A stretch of 60,395 nt of DNA from an uncultured Alphaproteobacteria bacterium (lineage in GTDB: Bacteria > Pseudomonadota > Alphaproteobacteria > Rickettsiales > CAIJLX01). The position numbers were made by a program, and so were the translations under genes. Where the stretch lies: positions 1 through 60,395 of the forward strand of contig CAIJLX010000081.1 of the NCBI GenBank assembly GCA_903821695.1, written 5' to 3'. The notes beneath the pieces are model-generated. The model made no database searches, was not told where the DNA came from, and saw nothing but the letters and a program-made list of their open reading frames with translations. Shown in pieces: positions 18,369 through 27,718 of the stretch. Within the stretch, counting starts at the first letter, position 1. Every line of letters starts with the position of its first letter.

Positions 18369-20573
18369 CTATTGCTTCCCACTCAATTTTTCCTTGAGCA
18401 GCGCTTTGCCGCGACCCGAAAGGCTTGGGTTGGTGATAAAGAAATTATGGGCGGAGAAGCTGGTTTGGTCGTTTGTGTGGCGCATATAGCTTCCATCTGG
18501 CTTCAAATCCCAGCTCTGGCGCTCATCATTCAGGTTCGCGCCCATAATCTGTCCCATGATCTGCTCATGCACGGTAGGGTTTTCAATCGGAACCATGACT
18601 TCCACGCGACCGCTTAAATTGCGCGGCATCCAATCCGCCGAGGCGATATACACTTTCGCCTGAGGTGAGGGCAGCACATGGCCGCCACCAAAACAGAAAA
18701 TGCGCGAATGTTCCAAAAAGCGGCCGACAATGCTTTTCACATGAATGTTTTCAGAAAAACCTTTAATGCCGGGCTTGAGGCAACAGATGCCCCGCACGAT
18801 CAGATCGATGTGTACGCCCGCCTGCCCTGCTTCATACAGCGCATCAATCATTTCAGCATCCACCAGCGAATTCATCTTAAGCCAGATTGCGGAGGGCTTT
18901 CCGGCCTTTGCATATTCCTTTTCTTCTTCAATCAATTTCAGCAAACGCTTACGCATCGAAATCGGTGCGATCGCAATTTTCTCAAATTTTTTCGGCGGGG
19001 CATAACCGGTTAGGTAATTAAATAAATGCGCAGCATCGCGGCACAACGCCGGGTCACAGGTGAAGAACGATAAATCGGTATAAAATTTCGCCGTGACCGG
19101 ATGGTAATTGCCGGTGCCGAAATGCACATAGGATTGCAAACCACTTTCTACCTTACGAACGACAAGGGACACTTTGCAGTGCGTCTTTAAACCGACCAAG
19201 CCATACACCACTTGCGCACCTGCCCGCTCTAAATCGCGTGCCCAGCGGATGTTGGCTTCTTCATCGAAGCGCGCTTTCAGCTCCACCATTGCAGTCACCG
19301 ATTTTCCGGCTTCAGCGGCTTCGATTAATGCCTTCACAATCGGTGAATCATTACTCGTGCGGTAAAGCGTTTGTTTAATAGCAACTACGTTTGGATCAGA
19401 CGCCGCCTGGCGCAAAAACTGCACAACCACATCGAAACTTTCGTATGGGTGATGCACCACAATATCTTTCGCCTGAATCGCCGCAAAGCAATCGCCGTTA
19501 TAATCCTTGATGCGTTCGGGGAAGCGGATATTGAGTGGCGGGAAACGTAATTCTGGCAGCTCAATGGAGAGAAGCTCCGAAATACTTGCCAGACCCAACA
19601 TGCCACTTACTCGCACCACATCTTCAGTCGCCACATGCATTTCTTTGATCAAAAATTCCTGTAAGTTTTCTGGCGTGGTGTCGCTTATCGCAAGGCGGAT
19701 GATTTGACCCATCCGGCGGCGTTTTAGGGCAGATTCGTAATAGCGCACTAAATCCTCTGCGCCATCTTGCGTTTCCAAATCGCTATCGCGGATGATGCGA
19801 ATAATACCGTTGCTGGTTAGATTGTAATTAGGAAATAATTCTTCATAAAATAATTCGATGATTTGCTCGATGCGCACCAAGCGAACTTGCTGGCCTTTTG
19901 CAGGCAGCGCAACAAAGCGTGGCAATTTCGGCGGCAGCGGAATAATCGCACGTAATTTTTTGCCGACCATTTTGAGTGTATGCGATACTTTGTGTTTCTT
20001 GCCCGATTTAACGATTGTTTCCTTGCCACGACGCTCCAGCCCCATCACCACGGCCATACCCAAATTCGGCAAAAACGGGAACGGGTGCGCGCTATCAATC
20101 GCGATCGGTGAGAGTGCCGGGAAAATATGGCTGTAAAAATAGCCGTTCAGCCATTCCATATCCTTCTGCGTCAATTTTTCACGCGAGAGCACATGGACAT
20201 CTTCTTTTTTGAGTAGCAATTTTAAATCCTGCCAACATTGCTGCTGCACCGCGAGTAAGTCGCGCGTCGCATTATAAATCTGTTCCAACTGCTCAGCCGC
20301 GGTCAATCCATCCTGGCTTTCCTGGCGCAGCCCATCTTGCACTTGGTCTTTCAAACCCGCCACCCGCACCATATAAAATTCGTCGAGGTTAGAGGCAGAG
20401 ATCGAGAGGAATTTTACTCGTTCCAACAATGGGTTATTAGTGTTTTGTGCTTCTTCCAGCACGCGCGTGTTAAACGCCAGCCATGAGAGCTCACGGTTGA
20501 AAAATCGCTCCTCCGGACGTTTGAATCCTGCAAACGCAGGGGCCGCATTCGATGGTTTTTTTAGGGTTGCCAC
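18369..20573 (-). CDS. ppk1: Polyphosphate kinase 1
   Basis: A 734-residue PPK1 that polymerises the gamma-phosphate of ATP into polyphosphate at the inner membrane. The N-terminal domain begins with RFFNRELSWLAFNTRVLEEA; the head domain has FYMVRVAGL; the two phospholipase-D-like C-terminal domains carry VGLKTHCKVSLV with the autophosphorylated histidine and LEHSRIFCF with the second histidine. The start is GTG 20571-20573. No exopolyphosphatase gene is adjacent. It is divergent from ratA with a 67-base gap. Confidence 0.93.
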   Translation of the reverse strand: MATLKKPSNAAPAFAGFKRPEERFFNRELSWLAFNTRVLEEAQNTNNPLLERVKFLSISASNLDEFYMVRVAGLKDQVQDGLRQESQDGLTAAEQLEQIYNATRDLLAVQQQCWQDLKLLLKKEDVHVLSREKLTQKDMEWLNGYFYSHIFPALSPIAIDSAHPFPFLPNLGMAVVMGLERRGKETIVKSGKKHKVSHTLKMVGKKLRAIIPLPPKLPRFVALPAKGQQVRLVRIEQIIELFYEELFPNYNLTSNGIIRIIRDSDLETQDGAEDLVRYYESALKRRRMGQIIRLAISDTTPENLQEFLIKEMHVATEDVVRVSGMLGLASISELLSIELPELRFPPLNIRFPERIKDYNGDCFAAIQAKDIVVHHPYESFDVVVQFLRQAASDPNVVAIKQTLYRTSNDSPIVKALIEAAEAGKSVTAMVELKARFDEEANIRWARDLERAGAQVVYGLVGLKTHCKVSLVVRKVESGLQSYVHFGTGNYHPVTAKFYTDLSFFTCDPALCRDAAHLFNYLTGYAPPKKFEKIAIAPISMRKRLLKLIEEEKEYAKAGKPSAIWLKMNSLVDAEMIDALYEAGQAGVHIDLIVRGICCLKPGIKGFSENIHVKSIVGRFLEHSRIFCFGGGHVLPSPQAKVYIASADWMPRNLSGRVEVMVPIENPTVHEQIMGQIMGANLNDERQSWDLKPDGSYMRHTNDQTSFSAHNFFITNPSLSGRGKALLKEKLSGKQ

Positions 20574-20640
20574 TGGAAAACTCTTGTGAAATCAGTATGA
20601 TAAGCTTCTATTCTAGCGTAAATTAGGCCCGAGTGCAATC

Positions 20641-21081
20641 ATGCGTCATCAAGAAACCCGCGTTTTTCCTTATCAACCCATCGATATTTACCGCCTTGTC
20701 ACCGATATCGAGGCTTACCCCGAATTCCTGCCCTGGTGCGCCGCCGTGCGCGTCTTGGCTCGTGGTGAAACCGGCCTTAATGCCGAAATGGTCATTCGCT
20801 ATAAGGCTTTAAGCGAGCGCTTCGTCACACGCGTCACCCAAAAGCCGCCAACAGCCACAACCGCCGGATATGTCGAAGTAAATTTGGTAGAAGGACCATT
20901 TAGCCATCTCCACAACCGCTGGGAATTAAAACCCTGCCCACAAGGCACCGAAATCCATTTCACCATCGAATTCACCTTCCGCTCCGCCGTTTTAGAAAAA
21001 CTAATGGGCTATTTTTTCACCTCCGCTTTCAAGAAAATGGTCGCCGCTTTTGAGGCCCGGGCGAAGGAGAAGTTGGGTTGA
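20641..21081 (+). CDS. RatA/Coq10-like START-domain protein
   Basis: A 146-residue polyketide cyclase/START-like protein of the RatA-Coq10 family. Characteristic pieces are the YRLVTDIEAYPEFLPWCAAVRV motif, FSHLHNRWELKPCPQGTEI and the C-terminal helix ending FFTSAFKKMVAAFEARA. In alphaproteobacteria this family is thought to bind ubiquinone or other lipids and assist respiration; the E. coli name (ribosome association toxin) probably does not describe the role here. It sits upstream of fur on the same strand with about 31 bases between them. Confidence 0.82.
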   Translation: MRHQETRVFPYQPIDIYRLVTDIEAYPEFLPWCAAVRVLARGETGLNAEMVIRYKALSERFVTRVTQKPPTATTAGYVEVNLVEGPFSHLHNRWELKPCPQGTEIHFTIEFTFRSAVLEKLMGYFFTSAFKKMVAAFEARAKEKLG

Positions 21082-21112
21082 TTTTTGTGACTGGCCGTGC
21101 AAAATAGCGGCT

Positions 21113-21526
21113 ATGGCTTCTAGAATCGAAAAATTATGTGTTGAAAAAGGGATGAAGATGACCGGCCAGCGCCGTGTTATCGCGCAGGTCATTTCCGATG
21201 CGCATGATCATCCGGATACGGAAGAAGTCTATCGCCGGGCGGCAAAAATTGATCCGAATATTAGCATCGCGACGGTTTACCGTACCGTGCGTATGTTTGA
21301 AGAAGCAGCTATTGTTGAAAAGCATGATTTTGGTGATGGCCGCGCGCGTTATGAAGAAGTAACTGATACGCATCACGACCATTTAATTGATATTAAAAGC
21401 GGTAAAGTCGTTGAATTTTTTAATGCGGAAATTGAAAAGCTGAAAGAAAAAATTGCTAAGGAGCTTGGGTATAAATTGGTAGATCACCGTTTGGAGCTCT
21501 ATGCTGTCCCTCTTAACGATAAATAA
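21113..21526 (+). CDS. fur: Fur-family metal-dependent repressor (alphaproteobacterial Fur/Mur type)
   Basis: A 137-residue Fur-like regulator. The DNA-binding winged helix includes MTGQRRVIAQVI and PNISIATVYRTVRMFEEAAIV; the dimerisation domain has THHDHLIDIKSGKVVEFFN. The structural CxxC after HHDHLI in E. coli Fur is replaced by DIKSG, as I recall from alphaproteobacterial Fur/Mur, which often respond to manganese or haem-linked iron signals. I place the start at ATG 21113; the frame open to 21050 adds unrelated residues. It overlaps no gene but lies immediately before olsB. Confidence 0.87.
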   Translation: MASRIEKLCVEKGMKMTGQRRVIAQVISDAHDHPDTEEVYRRAAKIDPNISIATVYRTVRMFEEAAIVEKHDFGDGRARYEEVTDTHHDHLIDIKSGKVVEFFNAEIEKLKEKIAKELGYKLVDHRLELYAVPLNDK

Positions 21527-21542
21527 AACAGAGAGGATTCCG

Positions 21543-22319
21543 ATGCAAGAACCCATCACTGCTGGTTCGCTAGAAGTCACACTAGCTAAAACGAAGCGTG
21601 AAATCGAGTGGGCACAGGAATTGCGTTATCGGGTTTTTGTTGAAGAAATGGGCGCGAAGGCTTGCCCCTCCACCCAAAAAACAAAACGCGATTCGGATGA
21701 GTTTGATGCGATCTGTGATCACTTGTTAGTCATCGATCATTCGCTACCGAAAGGCACTAACCCGGTTGTGGGAACCTATCGCCTATTGCGCAAACAAATC
21801 GCGCAGAGTTTCGGTAAATTTTATTCCGAATCCGAATTTGATATTCGCAATTTGGTGGCATTTAACGAAGGCGAAGTGCTCGAACTCGGCCGCTCCTGCG
21901 TCGATATGAATTATCGCAACCGCTCCAGCATGCAATTGCTCTGGCGCGGCATTGGTGCTTACCTCGCTGAACATAATATTCATCTGATGTTTGGCTGCGC
22001 GAGCTTTAACGGCACTAACCCTGCTATGCACCGGCTTGCATTATCCTATCTACATCACTTCCATCAGGCGCCTGAAAATCTGCGCACCTATGCACTGCCA
22101 AGCTGCGCCGGAAAAATTGATTATCTACCGAAGGAAGAAGTCGATCCAAGACAAGCGATCCTCACCATGCCGCCTTTGGTGAAAGGTTATTTGCGTTTGG
22201 GCTGCTATATCGGCGAAGGCGTCGCAGTGGATGAAGAATATAATTGTCTGGATGTGAACATCATCCTGCGCACGGATAAAGTCGGCGAAAAATACGCCAA
22301 TCGTTATAGCACCAATTAA
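21543..22319 (+). CDS. olsB: Ornithine-acyl[ACP] N-acyltransferase (OlsB-like GNAT)
   Basis: A 258-residue acyltransferase matching OlsB, which attaches a 3-hydroxyacyl chain from ACP to ornithine, giving lyso-ornithine lipid. Seen are the ELRYRVFVEEMGAKACP start of the GNAT domain, VVGTYRLL, the ELGRSCVDMNYRNRSSMQLL acyl-carrier/CoA site and FGCASFNGTNPAMHRLALSY. The start at 21543 has GAGAGGA about eight bases before it. It is followed three bases later by the OlsA-like acyltransferase, completing the two-step pathway. Confidence 0.87.
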   Translation: MQEPITAGSLEVTLAKTKREIEWAQELRYRVFVEEMGAKACPSTQKTKRDSDEFDAICDHLLVIDHSLPKGTNPVVGTYRLLRKQIAQSFGKFYSESEFDIRNLVAFNEGEVLELGRSCVDMNYRNRSSMQLLWRGIGAYLAEHNIHLMFGCASFNGTNPAMHRLALSYLHHFHQAPENLRTYALPSCAGKIDYLPKEEVDPRQAILTMPPLVKGYLRLGCYIGEGVAVDEEYNCLDVNIILRTDKVGEKYANRYSTN

Positions 22320-22322
22320 GCC

Positions 22323-23144
22323 ATGTCGTTCGGTCCATTAAAAAGCATGGTGCGGTTATGGGTGAGGTTATTACTCCTCGTATTATGGACTGGTGTTTGC
22401 GCACCCTTCCTCTATCTCGGCCAACGGTTTGAGCTCTCCTGCCATAATTGGATTTTGCGCTTTTATAGCCGTGGCATCATCTGGGTGATGGGGGTCAAAC
22501 TCAAAATTCATGGAACGATCGAACGCAATCGCCCAACCCTGTTTGTCTGCAATCACTCTTCTTATTACGACATCCACACTATCGCCTCTGTTGTGCCCGG
22601 TGTGTTTCTCGCGAAAGATGATATTCTCAATTGGCCGGTGATTGGTCCGCTTTGCAGCATTTCCGGCTCCGTATTTATTTCGCGTGACCCGCAAAAAACA
22701 CTCGAGAACATGGCGAAAATTAAAAACAATAAAAGCAAATCCTTCATCCTCTTCCCTGAAGGCACCACGACGGACGGCAATCGCGTGAAAAAATTTAACA
22801 GCGCATTTTTTGGTCTCGTCACACAATTAGATACGTATCACCCCATGGTCGTACAGCCACTCTCGATTGCCTATACGCGCCTCGCTGGCATCCCTATGGG
22901 CAATCATTACCGCCCGTATTTTAGCTGGTTTGGCGACATGGATTTAGTTTCGCATGTCAAAAATGCATTGGCGTTTTCCTCGGTCACTATCGAGATCACC
23001 GCCCATCCCACCATTGAAGGCGAAACACTCAAAGACCGCAAAAAAGTCGCCACGCTTTGCGAGCAATTAATCACCACGTCACTCACCGAAAACCTCACCC
23101 GCCCAAAACCCAAAAACAAAGCACCTGCGATGGTAGCCGCATGA
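22323..23144 (+). CDS. olsA: Lyso-ornithine lipid O-acyltransferase (OlsA, PlsC family)
   Basis: A 273-residue PlsC-type acyltransferase with an N-terminal membrane helix. The catalytic NHSSYYD (H-x4-D) motif, the FISRDPQ region and FPEGTTTDG are the conserved blocks I, II and III. Placed directly after olsB, it would O-acylate lyso-ornithine lipid to the mature membrane lipid; without that context it could be read as a 1-acylglycerol-3-phosphate acyltransferase. Its TGA overlaps the ATG of miaB (ATGA). Confidence 0.85.
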   Translation: MSFGPLKSMVRLWVRLLLLVLWTGVCAPFLYLGQRFELSCHNWILRFYSRGIIWVMGVKLKIHGTIERNRPTLFVCNHSSYYDIHTIASVVPGVFLAKDDILNWPVIGPLCSISGSVFISRDPQKTLENMAKIKNNKSKSFILFPEGTTTDGNRVKKFNSAFFGLVTQLDTYHPMVVQPLSIAYTRLAGIPMGNHYRPYFSWFGDMDLVSHVKNALAFSSVTIEITAHPTIEGETLKDRKKVATLCEQLITTSLTENLTRPKPKNKAPAMVAA

Positions 23145-24463
23145 AAAAACTTCACATCAAATCGTATGGCTGCCAGATGAATTTCTACGACGCCGGTAAA
23201 ATGGCCGATGTGTTGCGTCCGTTAGGTTATGAAACATCGGAGACGATGGATGGCGCGGATTTGGTGATTTTAAACACCTGCCATATCCGCGAAAAAGCGA
23301 CCGATAAAGTTTATTCCGAACTCGGCAAAGTAAAAATGCAGCGCCAGAAACAAGAGAACCCAATGCTAATCGCAGTCGCGGGTTGCGTTGGCCAAGCAGA
23401 AGGCGAAGAAATTTTCAAACGTGCGCCTTATGTCGATATGGTCGTCGGCCCACAATCCTATCACACACTGCCAGAGATCGTGAGCAAAGCCGCCCGCAAA
23501 ACTGGCCATGTGATTGAGCTCGATTTCCCCGCGAATGAAAAATTTGATGGATTACCGCAAGCTGAAAAAACATCTGCTTCTGCATTTCTCGCGGTGCAAG
23601 AAGGCTGCGATAAATTTTGTACGTTCTGTGTGGTGCCATACACACGTGGCGCCGAATATTCTCGGCCTGTCGCCGATATCGTGCGCGAAGCAACATCGCT
23701 TGTTTCCAAAGGCGCAAAAGAACTCACGCTGCTTGGCCAAAACGTAAATGCCTATCATGGCGATGGTTGGACATTTGGGCAATTGATTCGCCATCTCGCC
23801 ACCATCGATGGTTTGGAACGTATTCGCTATACCACCTCGCACCCACGCGATATGGAAGAAAGCTTGATCACCGCACATGCAGAAGTGCCGAAGCTGATGC
23901 CGTATTTACATCTGCCGGTGCAGTCCGGTTCCGATCGCGTATTAAAAATGATGAACCGTAAACATACGATTGCGGAATATATGAAAACGATGGAGCGTGT
24001 ACGCAACGCACGTCCCGATATCGCATTTTCTTCCGATTTCATCGTCGGCTTCCCCGGCGAAACCGAGGCGGATTTTGAAGGCACAATGAATGTCGTGCGC
24101 GAAATTGGTTATGCGTATGCTTATTCATTTGCCTATAGCCCACGCCCGGGAACGCCGGCCGCAACATTCGATAATCAAGTGCCGGAAGAAGTAAAAAGCG
24201 AACGCTTGCAGCGCTTACAGGCGCTCATTTTAGAAAAACAGCAAGCGTTTAACGAAGCGAAGTTGGGCCAAGAAATGGATATCTTAATTGAGCGCAAAGG
24301 CAAATTCGCCGGGCAGATGATCGGCAAAAGCCCATGGATGCAATCCGTTTACCTCGAAAATGCCACGCATTTGAAGGGCCAAATCGTGCGTGTAAAAATT
24401 ACGGGAGCCTATACGAACAGTCTTTCTGCAATAATAGTAGATTCCTTCGCCCGAGTCGCGTAA
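23141..24463 (+). CDS. miaB: tRNA-2-methylthio-N6-dimethylallyladenosine synthase MiaB
   Basis: A 440-residue radical-SAM methylthiotransferase that modifies A37 of tRNAs reading UNN codons. The N-terminal domain binds one Fe-S cluster through C11 in YGCQMNFYD, NTCHIREKA and VAGCVGQ; the radical SAM cluster motif is CDKFCTFC followed by VVPYTRG; a C-terminal TRAM domain ends the protein. The start is ATG 23141, four bases overlapping the olsA stop; the ORF opened at 23057 lies inside olsA and is not used. It heads the conserved miaB-phoH-ybeY series. Confidence 0.93.
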   Translation: MKKLHIKSYGCQMNFYDAGKMADVLRPLGYETSETMDGADLVILNTCHIREKATDKVYSELGKVKMQRQKQENPMLIAVAGCVGQAEGEEIFKRAPYVDMVVGPQSYHTLPEIVSKAARKTGHVIELDFPANEKFDGLPQAEKTSASAFLAVQEGCDKFCTFCVVPYTRGAEYSRPVADIVREATSLVSKGAKELTLLGQNVNAYHGDGWTFGQLIRHLATIDGLERIRYTTSHPRDMEESLITAHAEVPKLMPYLHLPVQSGSDRVLKMMNRKHTIAEYMKTMERVRNARPDIAFSSDFIVGFPGETEADFEGTMNVVREIGYAYAYSFAYSPRPGTPAATFDNQVPEEVKSERLQRLQALILEKQQAFNEAKLGQEMDILIERKGKFAGQMIGKSPWMQSVYLENATHLKGQIVRVKITGAYTNSLSAIIVDSFARVA

Positions 24464-24489
24464 ACTGAAATTAACAAGAGGAAAAAAAA

Positions 24490-25521
24490 TTGTCGCAGAA
24501 ATCATCTCCGGTTTTTCACCAAGCGTTTACATTCAACAATAATAAACTCCTGCCGCTGTTATTTGGCGAGGCAGATCAGAACCTCCAAAAAATCGAAGAA
24601 CGCATGCATGTGACCATCGTGTCGCGTGGCAGTAATGTTGCGGTGAAGGGCGATCGACAATCGGTTGAACAAACCGGCCAAATTTTGGGTCAGCTGTTTG
24701 GTAAACTAGAACGCGGCCACGAAATCAGCAACGGCGATGTCGATGCTGCGATTCGCATGATCGCCGATGTTGCACCGGCCACCCAGCCTGTCATCAAAGG
24801 CCTCGAAGGCAAGGTCGAAGAAATTGTCGTCCGCACCCAGAAAAAACTGATCGTTCCCTATACCGCCAACCAAGCAAAATACATCCAAATTCTGCGCGAC
24901 CGCGAACTTACTTTTGCGGCTGGCCCTGCGGGAACTGGCAAAACTTATATCGCCGTTGCGCAAGCGGTTTCGATGTTTGTAAGCAATAAAGTCGATCGCC
25001 TCATTCTTTCGCGCCCTGCGGTTGAAGCCGGTGAAAAACTCGGCTTTTTGCCGGGTGATATGAAAGAAAAAATCGATCCGTATCTCCGCCCGCTTTATGA
25101 TGCGCTCTATGACATGATGCCGCCGGAGCGTGTCGCGAAAAGTTTGGAAACCGGCGAAATCGAAATTGCACCGCTAGCATTTATGCGTGGCCGCACCTTG
25201 CGCCATTCGTTTATTATTTTGGATGAAGCGCAAAACACCACACCAGCGCAAATGAAAATGTTCCTGACTCGCCTCGGCGAAGGTTCGCGCATGGCGATCA
25301 CCGGTGATATGTCGCAGACCGATTTACCAAAAGGCACCGATTCGGGCCTTAAAGATGCGATGCGAAAATTAAAAGATATTCCCGAAGTAGGCATGCTGAC
25401 ATTCGATCAGAAAGATACCGTGCGTCACTCGCTGACCAGCCGGATTCTCGATGCCTATGACAAGCATGAAGTCCCAGAACCAACACACCATGAGCATCAA
25501 ACCGAAGACTGGTTCAATTGA
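24490..25521 (+). CDS. phoH: PhoH-like ATPase
   Basis: A 343-residue PhoH-family P-loop ATPase, conserved next to ybeY and thought to act in RNA processing or ribosome quality control. Walker A is GPAGTGKTYIAV near residue 148, Walker B FIILDEAQNTTPAQM. The start is TTG 24490, well supported by AGAGGA eight bases upstream; no ATG is placed suitably for the conserved N-terminal domain. About 26 bases separate it from miaB. Confidence 0.9.
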   Translation: MSQKSSPVFHQAFTFNNNKLLPLLFGEADQNLQKIEERMHVTIVSRGSNVAVKGDRQSVEQTGQILGQLFGKLERGHEISNGDVDAAIRMIADVAPATQPVIKGLEGKVEEIVVRTQKKLIVPYTANQAKYIQILRDRELTFAAGPAGTGKTYIAVAQAVSMFVSNKVDRLILSRPAVEAGEKLGFLPGDMKEKIDPYLRPLYDALYDMMPPERVAKSLETGEIEIAPLAFMRGRTLRHSFIILDEAQNTTPAQMKMFLTRLGEGSRMAITGDMSQTDLPKGTDSGLKDAMRKLKDIPEVGMLTFDQKDTVRHSLTSRILDAYDKHEVPEPTHHEHQTEDWFN

Positions 25522-25933
25522 TATCCACATCCAGGCGAACCGCCAATGGCTCACCACCCTCCCCGGCCTAAAAAAAGCCGTGAAGGAAGTAGCGATTGCC
25601 GCCGGCGCCTGCAATGTGACCATCCGTTTTGCCGAAGATATCGAAGTCGCGAAACTAAACCATGATTTCCGTGGAAAAAATAAACCCACCAACGTGCTCT
25701 CCTTCCCCGGCGATGGCGAATATCAAGGCGACATCATCCTCGCCCGCGAAACCGTGTTTCAGGAAGCAACGGCCCAGAAAAAGCCACCACTGCACCACGC
25801 TCTACATCTGGTTGCACATGGCGTGCTCCATCTGCTAGGTTATGACCATATGAACAGCAAGGACGCCACGAAGATGGAATCCCGTGAGATTGCCATTTTG
25901 AAAAAATTTGAGATTGATAATCCGTATGAGTGA
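25490..25933 (+). CDS. ybeY: Endoribonuclease YbeY (16S rRNA 3' maturation)
   Basis: A 147-residue single-strand-specific endoribonuclease. The zinc-binding signature HGVLHLLGYDH is present, as is TNVLSFPGDGEYQGDI. I place the start at ATG 25490, which falls inside the end of phoH; the frame extends to 25451 with several other possible ATGs and no clear ribosome site. The stop overlaps the start of the next gene by eight bases, indicating one continuous operon. Confidence 0.9.
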   Translation: MSIKPKTGSIDIHIQANRQWLTTLPGLKKAVKEVAIAAGACNVTIRFAEDIEVAKLNHDFRGKNKPTNVLSFPGDGEYQGDIILARETVFQEATAQKKPPLHHALHLVAHGVLHLLGYDHMNSKDATKMESREIAILKKFEIDNPYE

Positions 25934-26891
25934 AGCTCAAAAAGATTTCACAAAAGAACCTATAAAGGTTTTTTGTGATAGCTTACGTGAATTGCTCATT
26001 TTAATCCGCTCCAGCGACATTAAACTTGGTAAAAATGACGACCGACTTTCGAGACGCATTAGCCCTTTAGAAAATGCCGCTGTCGTTGAGCGCGAATTAA
26101 AATTCGCCAAAGTGTGTGGTGGGTTATCCACGATACTTATCGAAAATATCGATGAGCCTACATTCGCTATAACAGTGCATTTGCGTAAATTGAAAACGCT
26201 AATTTCAAATGACAACGAAAAATCGGGTCTTGTTGAATTCTCGGTTTTAAATGGTTTGATTGAAGCAAATGAAATGCGTTGCAGCGACCTTGAATTAGGA
26301 TTTCTTGATGAATATGAGAAAGTTTGTCTCAAGGATTCCAAAAAATGGAACATTTTTTGGGATAGGATAAAAGCGTATGATGAGGCACCCCGTAAACACG
26401 AGTCTCAATTTCGGCCTTTAAAAGCGGCGACCGAAATTATCAAAGAAACACTGAGTAGAAATAATAGAGGTGGCATTGATCAACTTGCTGCGCATTTGCA
26501 AAAAGAAATGGACAAAGAAAATGGCACTCCTGGCATAGAAACTAACGGCAAAAACGACAGGATGAGAAGACAACGAAAAGACCCCGCAGTATTAAAGGAG
26601 CTGCTCGGGCAAGCCTATGATTTTTGGTCAAGCTGTACAATCTCGACTCAAAATGAAACAAAAAAACAGCGAATTGCGGACATTTTTAAAAACACTGCAG
26701 AGGCCTTGAATTCTGGCAACAGTGTACAAATGGCAGAAATGTGTGCTAGGCTTCTTAACATGCGCAAATGGCAAGCCCAAGGTTCCGTTATTGTCCCGGC
26801 TGACAAACAGGTACAAGTTGGCCTAGATATTTTAGATGATATTAGAAACGTACTCACCCCCTCTCGGCAAAGCAGCGTCGCACTTACATGA
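25926..26891 (+). CDS. Unknown protein inserted in the phoH-ybeY-corC series
   Basis: A 321-residue protein I do not recognise. It is soluble, rich in charged residues and predicted helix, with no signal peptide or membrane segment. Its DNA is visibly richer in A and T than its neighbours. It begins at ATG 25926 within the ybeY tail and ends overlapping corC by four bases (ATGA), so it is translationally embedded in an operon that elsewhere runs straight from ybeY to corC. The C-terminal ~110 residues (RMRRQRKDPAVLKELL onward) might form a separate helical domain. Lineage-specific insertion is inference. Confidence 0.75.
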   Translation: MSEAQKDFTKEPIKVFCDSLRELLILIRSSDIKLGKNDDRLSRRISPLENAAVVERELKFAKVCGGLSTILIENIDEPTFAITVHLRKLKTLISNDNEKSGLVEFSVLNGLIEANEMRCSDLELGFLDEYEKVCLKDSKKWNIFWDRIKAYDEAPRKHESQFRPLKAATEIIKETLSRNNRGGIDQLAAHLQKEMDKENGTPGIETNGKNDRMRRQRKDPAVLKELLGQAYDFWSSCTISTQNETKKQRIADIFKNTAEALNSGNSVQMAEMCARLLNMRKWQAQGSVIVPADKQVQVGLDILDDIRNVLTPSRQSSVALT

Positions 26892-27718
26892 AAATACTGA
26901 TAGAAAAAACAATTCATGCATTAAAACCGCTTCTGCGTTTGCGCCATACCGGTGGTCTCAAACAATCGCTGGAAGATTTGATTGAAGAGCATCAGGAAGA
27001 AGGCGATTTAAAGCCGGAAGAGAAAGATATTCTGCGTAACCTCGCCGAGTTTGGGGAGCAGCGGGTGAGTGATGTGATGACGCCCCGGGCGGATATTGTT
27101 GGTGTGCCAGTTGATATTTCATTTGAGGATTTCAAGAAGCTGGTACTTGAGCAAGAGCACACACGTTATCCCGTCTATCGCAAAACATTGGATGATGTGG
27201 TTGGATTTATCCATATTAAAGATCTCGTCGCGCAATATTATGAGGGTAAACCGTTTAACCTCCGTCAATTGGTGCATCAGGTATTGTTCTTACCGCCTTC
27301 CATGCCGGTGATGGATTTGTTGGTAAGAATGCGTGGCATGAAGGCGCATATTGCCTTGGTCGTCGATGAATTTGGCGGCACGATGGGGCTGGTGACACTT
27401 GAAGATATCGTCGAAGAAATTGTCGGCGAAATTGAAGATGAACATGATGAAGAAGAAAGCCTGCTGATGCGCAACATCAATGGCGTGATTGATGCGAGCG
27501 CACGGGTGAATGTTGAAGATATCGAAAAAGAGCTCAATATAAGTTTAAGCAAGCCGGACCGCGAATATGACACGTTGGCTGGATTTATTTTTGAACATCT
27601 GGGCCGTGTACCGCCCATTGGCGAAGTATTTGCACATGAAAGCGGTTATACGTTTGAAGTGAAAGACAGCGATATGCGCAGCATCAAACGTGTATTGATT
27701 CGCCCGACCCAATCATGA
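26888..27718 (+). CDS. corC: CorC/TlyC-like CBS-domain protein (magnesium/cobalt efflux associated)
   Basis: A 276-residue soluble protein with two CBS domains (about residues 55-115 and 120-175) and a C-terminal CorC_HlyC transporter-associated domain. Motifs include RVSDVMTPRADIVGVP, HTRYPVYRKTLDDVVGFIHIKDL and VVDEFGGTMGLVTLEDIVEEIVGEIEDEHD. Relatives regulate Mg2+/Co2+ homeostasis, and some are called haemolysins without good evidence. The ATG overlaps the upstream TGA, and its end overlaps the start of lnt. Confidence 0.88.
   Translation: MKILIEKTIHALKPLLRLRHTGGLKQSLEDLIEEHQEEGDLKPEEKDILRNLAEFGEQRVSDVMTPRADIVGVPVDISFEDFKKLVLEQEHTRYPVYRKTLDDVVGFIHIKDLVAQYYEGKPFNLRQLVHQVLFLPPSMPVMDLLVRMRGMKAHIALVVDEFGGTMGLVTLEDIVEEIVGEIEDEHDEEESLLMRNINGVIDASARVNVEDIEKELNISLSKPDREYDTLAGFIFEHLGRVPPIGEVFAHESGYTFEVKDSDMRSIKRVLIRPTQS

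Noticed and set aside
20641-21081. RatA as a toxin of a toxin-antitoxin system
   Set aside because: The antitoxin-like partner is absent and the family in alphaproteobacteria behaves like Coq10-type lipid-binding proteins.
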